From Pelomonas caseinilytica (GTDB lineage: Bacteria > Pseudomonadota > Gammaproteobacteria > Burkholderiales > Burkholderiaceae_C), in the NCBI RefSeq assembly GCF_021353235.1, contig NZ_JAJTWT010000001.1:1-64000 (forward strand): DNA of 64,000 nt. The letters are read 5' to 3'. The number at the start of each line of letters is the position of its first letter. Position 1 is the stretch's first letter. The notes under the pieces are model-generated. The model did no database searches. It was not told the origin of the DNA and was given only the letters and a program-made list of their open reading frames with translations. The position numbers were made by a program, and so were the translations under genes. Below, in pieces: positions 32,836-40,461 of the stretch.

Positions 32836-34047
32836 TCAGTGGACGATGCCCTGCGCCCGCAATTGCGCGATCTGCGCCGCGCTCAGGCCCAGCTCGCGCA
32901 GCACGGCTTCCGAGTCCTGCCCGAGGCTGGGCGCATTGCGGCGGTGGCCGCCGGGCGTGGCCGAGAGCTTGGGGCAGATGCCCGGCACCGCGAGGGCGCG
33001 CCCGTCGGGCAGTTGCACTTCCTGCAGCATGCCGCGAGCCTGGTAGTGCGGGTCCGCGGCGATGTCGGCGACGGTGTAGATGCGGCCGGCCGGCACGCCG
33101 GCCCCGTCCAGCGCCCGCAGCACGGCGTCGACCGGCCGCTGCGCGGCCCAGTCGCCGATGGCGGCATCGATCTCGGCCACGCGGGCCACGCGCCCGGCGT
33201 TGTCAGCCAGGGCGGGGTCCTGGCCGAGGTCGTCGCGGCCGATCAGCGCCATCAGCCGGCGGAAGATGCTGTCGCCGTTGCCGGCGATGAGGGCATAGCC
33301 GCCGTCCTGGCAGCGGTAGGCATTGGTGGGCGCGATGCCGGGCATGGCGCTGCCCGCGGCCTCGCGCACCACGCCGAAGGCGCTGTACTCGGGCAGCAGG
33401 CTCTCCATGCAGTTGAAGACGGCCTCGTACAGGGCCACGTCGATGACCTGGCCCTGGCCGGTGGCGTGGCGGTGCTGCAGGGCCAGCAGGATGCCGATGA
33501 CACCGTGCAGCGCGGCCAGCGTGTCACCGATGCTCACGCCCACGCGCACCGGCACGCGTCCCGGCTCGGCGGTGAGGTGGCGCAGCCCGCCCATGGCCTC
33601 GGCCACGACGCCGAAGCCGGGCCGGTCGCGGTAGGGGCCTGTCTGCCCGTAGCCACTCACGCGCAGCATGATGAGGCGCGGGTTGGCGGCCAGCAGCGCG
33701 TCCGGCCCCAGGCCCCAGGCCTCCATGGCGCCGGGGCGGAAGTTCTCGATCAGCACGTCGGCCTCGGCCGCGAGGCGTCGCACCACGTCCTGCCCCTCGG
33801 GGGTGCGCAGGTCCAGCGCCAGCGAGCGCTTGTTGCGCGACTGCACCTGCCACCACACCGAGGTGCCGTCCAGCAACAGCCGCCAGCGGCGCAGCGGGTC
33901 GCCGGTGCCGGGCGGCTCGATCTTGATGACGTCGGCGCCGAAGTCGGCCAGGGTCTTGGCGGCGAAGGGGCCGGCGATGAGCTGGCCGAGTTCGATGACC
34001 TTGAGGCTGGCGAGGGCGGCGGGATGCGGGGCGGCGGGTTCAGGCAT
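32836..34047 (-). CDS. CaiB/BaiF family CoA transferase
   Basis: A 403-residue family III CoA transferase. It opens LKVIELGQLIAGPFAAKTLADFGADVIKIEPP, followed by RNKRSLALDLRTPEGQ and the catalytic-Asp segment VSIGDTLAALHGVIGILLALQHR. It moves CoA between carboxylic acids; the acid is not identifiable. It stands alone, divergent from a response-regulator gene. Confidence 0.9.
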   Translation of the reverse strand: MPEPAAPHPAALASLKVIELGQLIAGPFAAKTLADFGADVIKIEPPGTGDPLRRWRLLLDGTSVWWQVQSRNKRSLALDLRTPEGQDVVRRLAAEADVLIENFRPGAMEAWGLGPDALLAANPRLIMLRVSGYGQTGPYRDRPGFGVVAEAMGGLRHLTAEPGRVPVRVGVSIGDTLAALHGVIGILLALQHRHATGQGQVIDVALYEAVFNCMESLLPEYSAFGVVREAAGSAMPGIAPTNAYRCQDGGYALIAGNGDSIFRRLMALIGRDDLGQDPALADNAGRVARVAEIDAAIGDWAAQRPVDAVLRALDGAGVPAGRIYTVADIAADPHYQARGMLQEVQLPDGRALAVPGICPKLSATPGGHRRNAPSLGQDSEAVLRELGLSAAQIAQLRAQGIVH

Positions 34048-34127
34048 GCCGCCCAGTGTGCGGCCCGGCGCGCGGGCGAGTCCATCCGCATCTGGCGCGC
34101 CCGCCCTTGGCCGGCGGCGAAGCCCCC

Positions 34128-34145
34128 CTCATCCCATCGGATGAG
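34128..34145. promoter_or_regulatory. Inverted repeat CTCATCC-N4-GGATGAG before the response regulator
   Basis: CTCATCC and GGATGAG pair perfectly around CATC, centred about 44 bases upstream of the response-regulator ATG. The same arms recur at 36538-36554 in the kinase/secreted-protein promoter. It is a candidate binding site of the response regulator itself. Confidence 0.6.
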
Positions 34146-34180
34146 CCCTGCCGGGCATGCCGCTGCGTATGCTGGCGACC

Positions 34181-34783
34181 ATGAAGATCCTGCTGGTCGA
34201 CGACCATGTGCTGATCCGCCAGGCGACGCGGGCCCTGATCGAGCAGCTCATGCCCCGCGCGGACATCGTCGAGGCAGCCAGCCGCGAGCAGACCCTGCAG
34301 CGTTTGCGCGAGCCGCCCCTGCCGGGCTGGGTACTGATGGACCTGGGCCTGCCCGACAACCGCGACCTCGCCCTCTTCCACCTGCTGCGGCGCGAATGCC
34401 CGGAGGCGCGGGTGGCCATCCTGTCGGCCCAGGAAGACCCGGACCTCGCCCGGGCGGCGATGGACGCCGGCGCCGCGGGCTTCATCCCCAAGTCCAGCCA
34501 GGCCGAGCAGCTGGAGTCGGCCCTGAGGGTCATGCTCAGCGGCGGCAGCTACCTGCCGCCGATGCTGGCCCGGCCCCCCAGCGGCCAGGACCTGCTGCAG
34601 GCCCTCACGCCCCGCCAGCGCGACGTGCTCGGCTGCCTGCGCCAGGGCCACGGCAACAAGGACATCGCCCGCATCCTGGGCCTGTCGGAGCCCACGGTGA
34701 AGACCCACCTCGCGGCCGTCTTCAGGGCGCTGCGCGTACGCAACCGCGTCGAGGCCGTGGTGCTGCTTCAGAAGGCCGACTGA
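34181..34783 (+). CDS. LuxR/NarL-type response regulator
   Basis: A 200-residue two-component regulator. The receiver has the acidic pocket VDDH (residues 7-10), phospho-acceptor Asp54 (LMDLGLP) and a conserved Lys (FIPKSS). The C-terminal LuxR helix-turn-helix runs from LTPRQRDVLGCLRQGHGNKDIARILGLSEPTVKTHLAAVFRAL. Start at 34181; an upstream in-frame ATG at 34157 would add eight residues before the usual MKILLVDD. Its 3' end overlaps by 16 bases the convergent kinase gene, its probable partner. Confidence 0.92.
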   Translation: MKILLVDDHVLIRQATRALIEQLMPRADIVEAASREQTLQRLREPPLPGWVLMDLGLPDNRDLALFHLLRRECPEARVAILSAQEDPDLARAAMDAGAAGFIPKSSQAEQLESALRVMLSGGSYLPPMLARPPSGQDLLQALTPRQRDVLGCLRQGHGNKDIARILGLSEPTVKTHLAAVFRALRVRNRVEAVVLLQKAD

Positions 34784-36492
34784 AGCGCCTCCAGCAGCCG
34801 CTGCGGCTCCACCGGCTTGTGCAGCCGGGTCACGCCCGGCAAGCCGGGCGCCACGTCGGGCGCACGCACCTCGCCCGTGATCACCAGTACCGGCAGGTCG
34901 GCGCCGAAGCGGCCCCGCAGGCTGCCCAGGAGCGGGCCCAATTCCAGGCTGCCGCCTGCCGCCACGTCGCGTGCATCCAGCTGCCCGTCGCAGACCAGGG
35001 CGTCGGGCCGTTCGGCCGCCAGCGCCTGTTCGAGCGTGGAGGCCAGATCCACCTGCGCGCCCCAGGCGCCTAGCAGGGCCTGGGTGGCGTGGCGGACGGA
35101 GGCTTCGTCGTCCAGCACCAGCACGCGCCGCCCGAGCAGCGGGAACACCCCGGCCGGCGGCGCGGCCCGGACGGCAGCCCCCACGGCCCCGCCCGCCACG
35201 CGCGGTAGCTCGACCGCGAAGCAGCTGCCCCGCCCGGCCACCGACCGCAGGGCCAGGCCCTGACCCTGCAGGCGGGCCAGCCGCTGCACGATGGACAGGC
35301 CGAGCCCCAGGCCGCGCTCGCGGTCGTGGTCGGGGTTGCCGAGCTGCACGAACTCGCCCCAGATGCGCTGCTGGTCCGCCCCGTCCAGGCCGATGCCGGT
35401 GTCCCACACCTGCACGCACACGCCGCCGGCCCTGGCGCGCGCGGCCAGCAGCACGCCGCCGCGCTCCGTGTACTTGAGGGCATTGGCCAGCAGGTTGCGC
35501 AGCATGCGCTCGAGCAGGGCGGGGTCGGCATGGACGACGAGGGGCGTCGGCCTCACCCGCAGCTGCAGCTCCCGTGCGTCGGCCACGGGCGCGAACTCCA
35601 GGCCCAGCCGGTCGAACAGCGGCTGCAGAGCCACGGGCTGGGGCCGGGCTCGGACGGCCTGCGCGTCGAGCCGGGAGATGTCGAGCAAGGCGCCGAGCAG
35701 GGACTGCAGCGACGCCACGGCGCTGGCGATGCCCGCTTCCAGCCGCGGACGCTGGGCCCCGGCGTGGGACAGGGCGCCGACCAACAGCCCGAGCGCATGC
35801 AGGGGTTGGCGCAAGTCGTGGCTGGCCATGGCCAGGAAGCGCGTCTTGGCGAGGTTGGCCTGCTCGGCCTCCTGCGTGCGGGCCTGCAGCTTCCCGAGCA
35901 GCTCCCGGTTCTCGTAGCGCAGTGCGATGGACGCCACGACCACTTGGCTGACGCGCCGGCCGAGCACACCCATGGCCAGCGTGGCGGCGACCACGAGCCA
36001 GGCCAGCTGATGCACGGCCGGGTCCGTGTGCAGCAGCAGCCGCGCCAGCACCAGGGCCTGGCAGGCGAGCACCAGGCAGGCCGCCGCCGCGAACCACGCG
36101 GCCGACTGCACCAGCACCACGAGGCAGACCACCTGCAGCGCCACCACCAGCAGCAGCTGCGCTTCGTGCGGACCCGCCGGCAGCAGCCACCACGCGGCAC
36201 TGCCCCAGCACAGGCCCGTCAGCGCATGGGCGAGCAGGAAGCGCCGCCCCCAGCGCAACACGCCGTCGTCGCCCAGCCCGGCCGCGAGCCGGCGGAACCG
36301 CTGCACCTGCCACCAACGCGGCACGGCCTGAAGCAGCATCAGCGCCCACCAGCCCCCCAGCGCCGCGGCGGGCACATGCCTGGCCAGCAGCACCGCCAAC
36401 CCCGTGCTGCCTACGAGCATGCCCAGCACAGCGTGCGGCGCGCCGCCGTACAGCGTGCGCACGCATTCGGCCTGCAAGGGGGTGGCGTTCAT
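34768..36492 (-). CDS. Hybrid sensor histidine kinase
   Basis: A 574-residue membrane kinase. Six or so hydrophobic segments occupy residues 18-190, with no large periplasmic sensor. The dimerisation box MASHDLRQPLHALGL contains His225; the ATPase domain has NLLANALKY (333-341), DTGIGLD (364-370) and GLGLGLS (394-400). A C-terminal receiver has DDE at 461-463, Asp502 (VCDGQL) and LHKPVEP. The type resembles RpfC- or FixL-like hybrid kinases that pass phosphate to LuxR-type regulators. It is divergent from the secreted PEP-CTERM-like protein gene and convergent with the response regulator. Confidence 0.9.
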   Translation of the reverse strand: MNATPLQAECVRTLYGGAPHAVLGMLVGSTGLAVLLARHVPAAALGGWWALMLLQAVPRWWQVQRFRRLAAGLGDDGVLRWGRRFLLAHALTGLCWGSAAWWLLPAGPHEAQLLLVVALQVVCLVVLVQSAAWFAAAACLVLACQALVLARLLLHTDPAVHQLAWLVVAATLAMGVLGRRVSQVVVASIALRYENRELLGKLQARTQEAEQANLAKTRFLAMASHDLRQPLHALGLLVGALSHAGAQRPRLEAGIASAVASLQSLLGALLDISRLDAQAVRARPQPVALQPLFDRLGLEFAPVADARELQLRVRPTPLVVHADPALLERMLRNLLANALKYTERGGVLLAARARAGGVCVQVWDTGIGLDGADQQRIWGEFVQLGNPDHDRERGLGLGLSIVQRLARLQGQGLALRSVAGRGSCFAVELPRVAGGAVGAAVRAAPPAGVFPLLGRRVLVLDDEASVRHATQALLGAWGAQVDLASTLEQALAAERPDALVCDGQLDARDVAAGGSLELGPLLGSLRGRFGADLPVLVITGEVRAPDVAPGLPGVTRLHKPVEPQRLLEALQSAF

Positions 36493-36537
36493 GCGGCGAT
36501 TCTGCGGGAGGCCGGGGGTGCGCCGCATGCTCCCGAA

Positions 36538-36554
36538 CTCATCCGTCTGGATGA
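36538..36554. promoter_or_regulatory. Inverted repeat CTCATCC-N4-GGATGA in the divergent promoter
   Basis: CTCATCC and GGATGA flank GTCT, about 54 bases from the kinase start and 58 from the secreted-protein start. The arms equal those in front of the response-regulator gene at 34128-34145, so one regulator may control all three genes. Confidence 0.6.
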
Positions 36555-36604
36555 CCCCGCGGCGCGTGCGGGCCTCGAACAATGCCGGGCAGGAGATCAC
36601 CGCC

Positions 36605-39367
36605 ATGCGCCAAGCCCGCCCCGTCCCCAGCCCCTTCTGCGCACCGAAGGCCCGCCGCCTGCTGGCCGGCAGCCTGTGCCTGGCGACGCTGGCGGCGCCC
36701 CTGCCCGCCAGCGCCGACCGCTACTGGTCGAGCATGCTGTGCCACACGGCGTCGTGGTGGAACACCTGCTGGACCTCGCAGCCCAACTCGGTGGCACTCG
36801 TCGGCGCGCCGGGGCCGGCGGAATCGGCCTTCATCACGGGCAATGCCGCCTTCTCGACCACCGTCACCTTCGCCGGCCCGGACGCCACCGTGGCCGCCTT
36901 GCAGCTCGCCGGCACCAGCCGCATGCTGACCTTCGAGCAGCTGTCGGGCCGGCTGCTTGCCGACGCCGCCATCATCGCCTCGGCCGGCAACGCCACCTGG
37001 TCGGGCCGGGGCGGCGAGCTGGCGGTCAAGGGCAGCCTGACGCTGGCCGAATCGGCCGGCTCCTCGGCCACCGCCGTGTGGGGTGCCGGCTACAGCGTGA
37101 CGGCCTCCACCCTCGTCGCCGGAGTGCGCGGCGAAGCCAACGTGCGCCAGCAGGGCGCCGCCGTCCGCACCGACACCCTGGTGCTCGGCCTCACCGACGC
37201 CGCCATCTCGCGCTACCAGCTGCAGTCGGGCAGCCTGACGGTGACCGGCAGCACCTCCGCCCGAGGCAACAGCCTGCTGGAGTGGGACGGCGGCAGCCTC
37301 GCGCTGGGCGCGCAGTCCTACCTGCACAGCGCCAGCTTCGGCGCCAACGGCGGGGCAGCGGTGAGCTTCGCGCAGTCGGCCGGCCAGCAGGTTGGCTTCG
37401 ACGGCACGCTGACCCTGGGCGTGTTGGGCCGGGCGAGCTACACGCAGCAAGGCGGCACGCTGACCACCGGCCAGGGCCTGACGCTGGCCGAGGTGACGGG
37501 CAGCCACGGCGAGCTGACGACGGCCGGCGGGCAGGCCAACCTGACGGGCGTGGTGGTGGGCATGGGCGGCACCGGCCGATGGACGATGACGGGCGGCAAG
37601 GCCACGGTCAACCAGCCGCTGATGCTGGGCCAGCTGGGCGGCGGATCGGGCACGCTGGACCTCCAGGGCGGCGAACTCTTCGCGCCGGCCGGCATCGTGG
37701 GTGGCGCGGGCCTGTCCGAAGTGCGCATCGGCCCCTCGGCCGTCCTCAAGACGCCGAGCATCCAGCAGGTGGGCCGGCTCGTGATCAGTGGCAGCGACCC
37801 CGCCGCGTACTGGACCTTCCACGCCGGGCTCGACGCGCAGGTCGGCGACATGCTGCTGGACGGTGCCAGCCTGACGCAGTCGGGCGGCCAGGTCCGCATC
37901 ACCGGTGGCCTCGGCGGCCGGCAGGCGCCGGGCGACTACCACCTGCCGGTCTACCGGCTCGCCGGGGGCACCCTCGAACTGGGGCTGATCAACAGCAGCC
38001 CGCTGGAGCTGCAGCTCGATGGCGGCAGCTTCCTCCCCCATGGCGACATGACGCTGGACACGCTTCGCGTCGCGGTGGCCGCGGGCAGCAACATGCAGCT
38101 GGTGCTCAACCAGGGGACGACCGTGAACGCCCGCGTGATGGCCGTGGGCAATCGCGGGCTGCTGTCGCTGCAGGGCGGCACCACCGTGCAGGGCCTGATC
38201 CTGCAGGCCGGCGGCCAAAGCGAGCTGAGGGTGGGCGATGCGCTCACACAGACGTACAGCGTCTCGGTGGTGGACCAGGCCCTGCTCTCGCAGTCGGCCG
38301 GCCGCATCGCCACGACGGGCGTGCTGTCGGTGGACGGCGGGCAGTTCGTGCAGGGCGGCGGCCAGGTCAGCGTGGGCACGCAGCTGATGCTCGACCACGG
38401 CGCCCACGTGCAGGCCCGCGGCGGCACGATGTACGTGAACGGCAATCTCACGCTCGGCGAGGGTGAGATGGTCGTCAACGGCGGCTCGCTGACGGTGGTG
38501 GGCTCGGTCGTCAACGGCGGCGGGCGCGGCACGCTGGACTGGCAGTCCGGCAGCCTGGCGCTCAACGGCAACGCAGTGGCGCTGGACACGCTGCGCATCG
38601 GCGCCGGGCGCAATTTCGTGCGCGGGGCCTACCAGCACCTGTCCCTGTACGAAGGCCTGGTCAACCGCGGCAGCGCCAGCTTCGCCAGTCTCGCCGAGCT
38701 CGGCGCCGTCGACAACCAGGGCCTCATCAAGCTCGACGGCGGGACCGGGGCGGCCACCACGCTGCAGCAAGGCGGCAGCCTGACGCTGGAACGCATGGGC
38801 AGCCTGCGGGTCGGTGGCGACGCGACCTTTGCCGCGGGGTCCACGACCCGCATCGACCTGGTGTCGAGCATCACCGTGGCCGGCGCGATGGTCGTCGACG
38901 CCGCGGCGCAACTGTCCGGCCCGGGCGACCTGATCGCCCAGGGCAGCTTCGCCACCGGCGCGGGGCTGGCGAAGTTCGAATTCGAAGGGCGGCTGCTCCT
39001 GGGTGCGTCGAGCCGCCTGCGCCTGGAGTTGGGCGCGAGCGGCGCGGCCGACCAACTGGCCCTGGGCAAGGAACTGCACCTGGACGGCACCCTCGAACTC
39101 GTCGGCCTGGACGGCTTCCGCCCCGCCGTGGGCCAACAGTACCGGCTCTTCACTCCCACCCTCGCCAACGGCGGCGCCATCACGGGCCGGTTCCTGGCCC
39201 TGGACAGCCACGCTGCCCCGCTGCCCGCAGGCCTGGCCTGGGACACCCGCCAGCTCGCAAGCGACGGGCTGCTGAGCGTGACCACCGTGCCGGAGATGCC
39301 GGCGGCGTGGATGTTGGCGGTGGGACTGCCGGTGATGTTGACGCGCAGGCGGTGTGCGCGGCGGTGA
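36605..39367 (+). CDS. Large secreted beta-helix protein with PEP-CTERM-like end
   Basis: A 920-residue exported protein. A signal peptide ends at PLPASA (about residue 40). The body is a long series of Gly/Ser/Thr-rich strands (SGSLTVTGS, QQGGTLTTGQGLTLAE, GGTTVQGLILQAGG) typical of autotransporter or adhesin-like beta-helices. The C-terminus reads VPEMPAAWMLAVGLPVMLTRRRCARR: a short motif, one hydrophobic segment and arginines, the layout of a PEP-CTERM exosortase signal but with VPEM in place of VPEP. No autotransporter barrel is present. Start at 36605 with GGAG nine bases upstream. The function is probably structural or adhesive; this is inferred from composition. Confidence 0.8.
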   Translation: MRQARPVPSPFCAPKARRLLAGSLCLATLAAPLPASADRYWSSMLCHTASWWNTCWTSQPNSVALVGAPGPAESAFITGNAAFSTTVTFAGPDATVAALQLAGTSRMLTFEQLSGRLLADAAIIASAGNATWSGRGGELAVKGSLTLAESAGSSATAVWGAGYSVTASTLVAGVRGEANVRQQGAAVRTDTLVLGLTDAAISRYQLQSGSLTVTGSTSARGNSLLEWDGGSLALGAQSYLHSASFGANGGAAVSFAQSAGQQVGFDGTLTLGVLGRASYTQQGGTLTTGQGLTLAEVTGSHGELTTAGGQANLTGVVVGMGGTGRWTMTGGKATVNQPLMLGQLGGGSGTLDLQGGELFAPAGIVGGAGLSEVRIGPSAVLKTPSIQQVGRLVISGSDPAAYWTFHAGLDAQVGDMLLDGASLTQSGGQVRITGGLGGRQAPGDYHLPVYRLAGGTLELGLINSSPLELQLDGGSFLPHGDMTLDTLRVAVAAGSNMQLVLNQGTTVNARVMAVGNRGLLSLQGGTTVQGLILQAGGQSELRVGDALTQTYSVSVVDQALLSQSAGRIATTGVLSVDGGQFVQGGGQVSVGTQLMLDHGAHVQARGGTMYVNGNLTLGEGEMVVNGGSLTVVGSVVNGGGRGTLDWQSGSLALNGNAVALDTLRIGAGRNFVRGAYQHLSLYEGLVNRGSASFASLAELGAVDNQGLIKLDGGTGAATTLQQGGSLTLERMGSLRVGGDATFAAGSTTRIDLVSSITVAGAMVVDAAAQLSGPGDLIAQGSFATGAGLAKFEFEGRLLLGASSRLRLELGASGAADQLALGKELHLDGTLELVGLDGFRPAVGQQYRLFTPTLANGGAITGRFLALDSHAAPLPAGLAWDTRQLASDGLLSVTTVPEMPAAWMLAVGLPVMLTRRRCARR

Positions 39368-39390
39368 GGCCGTGGCGGCCCACCGATGCG

Positions 39391-40044
39391 CTAACGCACC
39401 GCGAACGCGGCGGCCAGCGCGAGAGCTACTGCCGCCCACAGGCAATCAAAGCCCAGCCAGGCATAGCCCGCCGCACCCAGGGCCGAGCCGGCCGCAAAGG
39501 CGAGGATGGCGGGCCAGGCGTTGGCAATGCGGGTGCGCGTCGTTGCGTCGGCACGGCCGGTGGCGCGGGCCAGCAGGTCGATGGCGATCTGGGTGACGTT
39601 GCCCGTCATCACCGTCGTCTGCACCGGGCCGGCCAGGCTGGTGCGCATCAGCGCGTTCTGCACGCCCATGGCAGCGATCAGCAGGAAGCCAATGGTCATC
39701 GTCGACGCGTCGTCGGCATGGCCCGGCGCGGGAAGGCGCCAGGCGGCCAGCGCCGCCACGCCGAGGAGGACCGCTTCCATGCCCAGCAGCCAGGCTGCCG
39801 CCGCACGGCTGCGGCGCTGCAGCCCGACCTCGGCCTGGGCCGTCAGCAGCACGCTGGCGAGGAAGACGGGCAGCGCCAGCAGCTTGGTGAGGATCGCGTC
39901 GTGCCGGCTCACGAGCTCGGCGCCGATCAGCACGAAGTTGCCGGTCACGTGGGCCGTGAAGAGGCCGAACAGGCCAATGAAGCCGCAGGTGTCCACATAG
40001 GCTGCGGCCAGGGCCAGCAGGGCGGCGCGGCGGCGCGGCGTCAT
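39391..40044 (-). CDS. DUF1275 (YoaK-like) membrane protein
   Basis: A 217-residue integral membrane protein of the DUF1275 family. ALLALAAAYVDTCGFIGLFGLFTAHVTGNFVLIG at the start and GVQNALMRTSLAGPVQTTVMTGNVTQIAIDL in the second half are family signatures. The function is unknown. The start overlaps the stop of the DoxX-like gene (ATGA); it is the last gene of a five-gene leftward operon. Confidence 0.88.
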   Translation of the reverse strand: MTPRRRAALLALAAAYVDTCGFIGLFGLFTAHVTGNFVLIGAELVSRHDAILTKLLALPVFLASVLLTAQAEVGLQRRSRAAAAWLLGMEAVLLGVAALAAWRLPAPGHADDASTMTIGFLLIAAMGVQNALMRTSLAGPVQTTVMTGNVTQIAIDLLARATGRADATTRTRIANAWPAILAFAAGSALGAAGYAWLGFDCLWAAVALALAAAFAVR

Positions 40045-40454
40045 CGGCCGGCCTCGCCGTGGGCGACTGCGGCCGCGAAGCCCAGCGCGCCGGCCAGGGC
40101 GATGTGCTCCCAGAAGCCATTGAAGGCCTGGACCCGCTCCGCCCCCTGCGGCAGCGCCCACCAGGTGTGCGCCAGGAAGGTGGCGATGAGCGTGAAGCCC
40201 GCCAGCGCCAGCCCGCCCAGCGGCGCCCAGCGGCCGCCCCTGAGCAGCAGCAGGCTGCCGCCCAGTTGCGTGACGACGACCGCGGCGGCCAGCATGGTGA
40301 CGAGGGCGGGTGCGGCCAGGCCGCTCAGCCCGCCCACCTCGGCGCGCGCGCCGTTGAAGTCCAGCAGCTTGAGCGCGCCGCTGATGAGATAGGGCAGCAG
40401 CAGGGCCAGCAGCGCGAGGGTGCGCCAGGGGCGCAGCGTCAGGGAAGTGGTCAT
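40041..40454 (-). CDS. DoxX-like four-helix membrane protein
   Basis: A 137-residue membrane protein with four hydrophobic segments, consistent with the DoxX family: LPYLISGALKLLDFNGARAEVGGLSGLAAPALVTML near the start and FLAHTWWALPQGAERVQAFNGFWEHIALAGALGF near the end. DoxX-like proteins are linked to thiol or quinone redox processes, but this subgroup is uncharacterised. Seven bases separate it from the amidohydrolase gene. Confidence 0.83.
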   Translation of the reverse strand: MTTSLTLRPWRTLALLALLLPYLISGALKLLDFNGARAEVGGLSGLAAPALVTMLAAAVVVTQLGGSLLLLRGGRWAPLGGLALAGFTLIATFLAHTWWALPQGAERVQAFNGFWEHIALAGALGFAAAVAHGEAGR

Positions 40455-40461
40455 GGCATTC

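Noticed and set aside
36539-39445. Minus-strand open frame of 968 codons opposite the secreted beta-helix protein
   Set aside because: A product of GC-rich codon structure: Gln/Arg/His/Val-rich without domains. The plus-strand frame has signal peptide, repeats and sorting signal.
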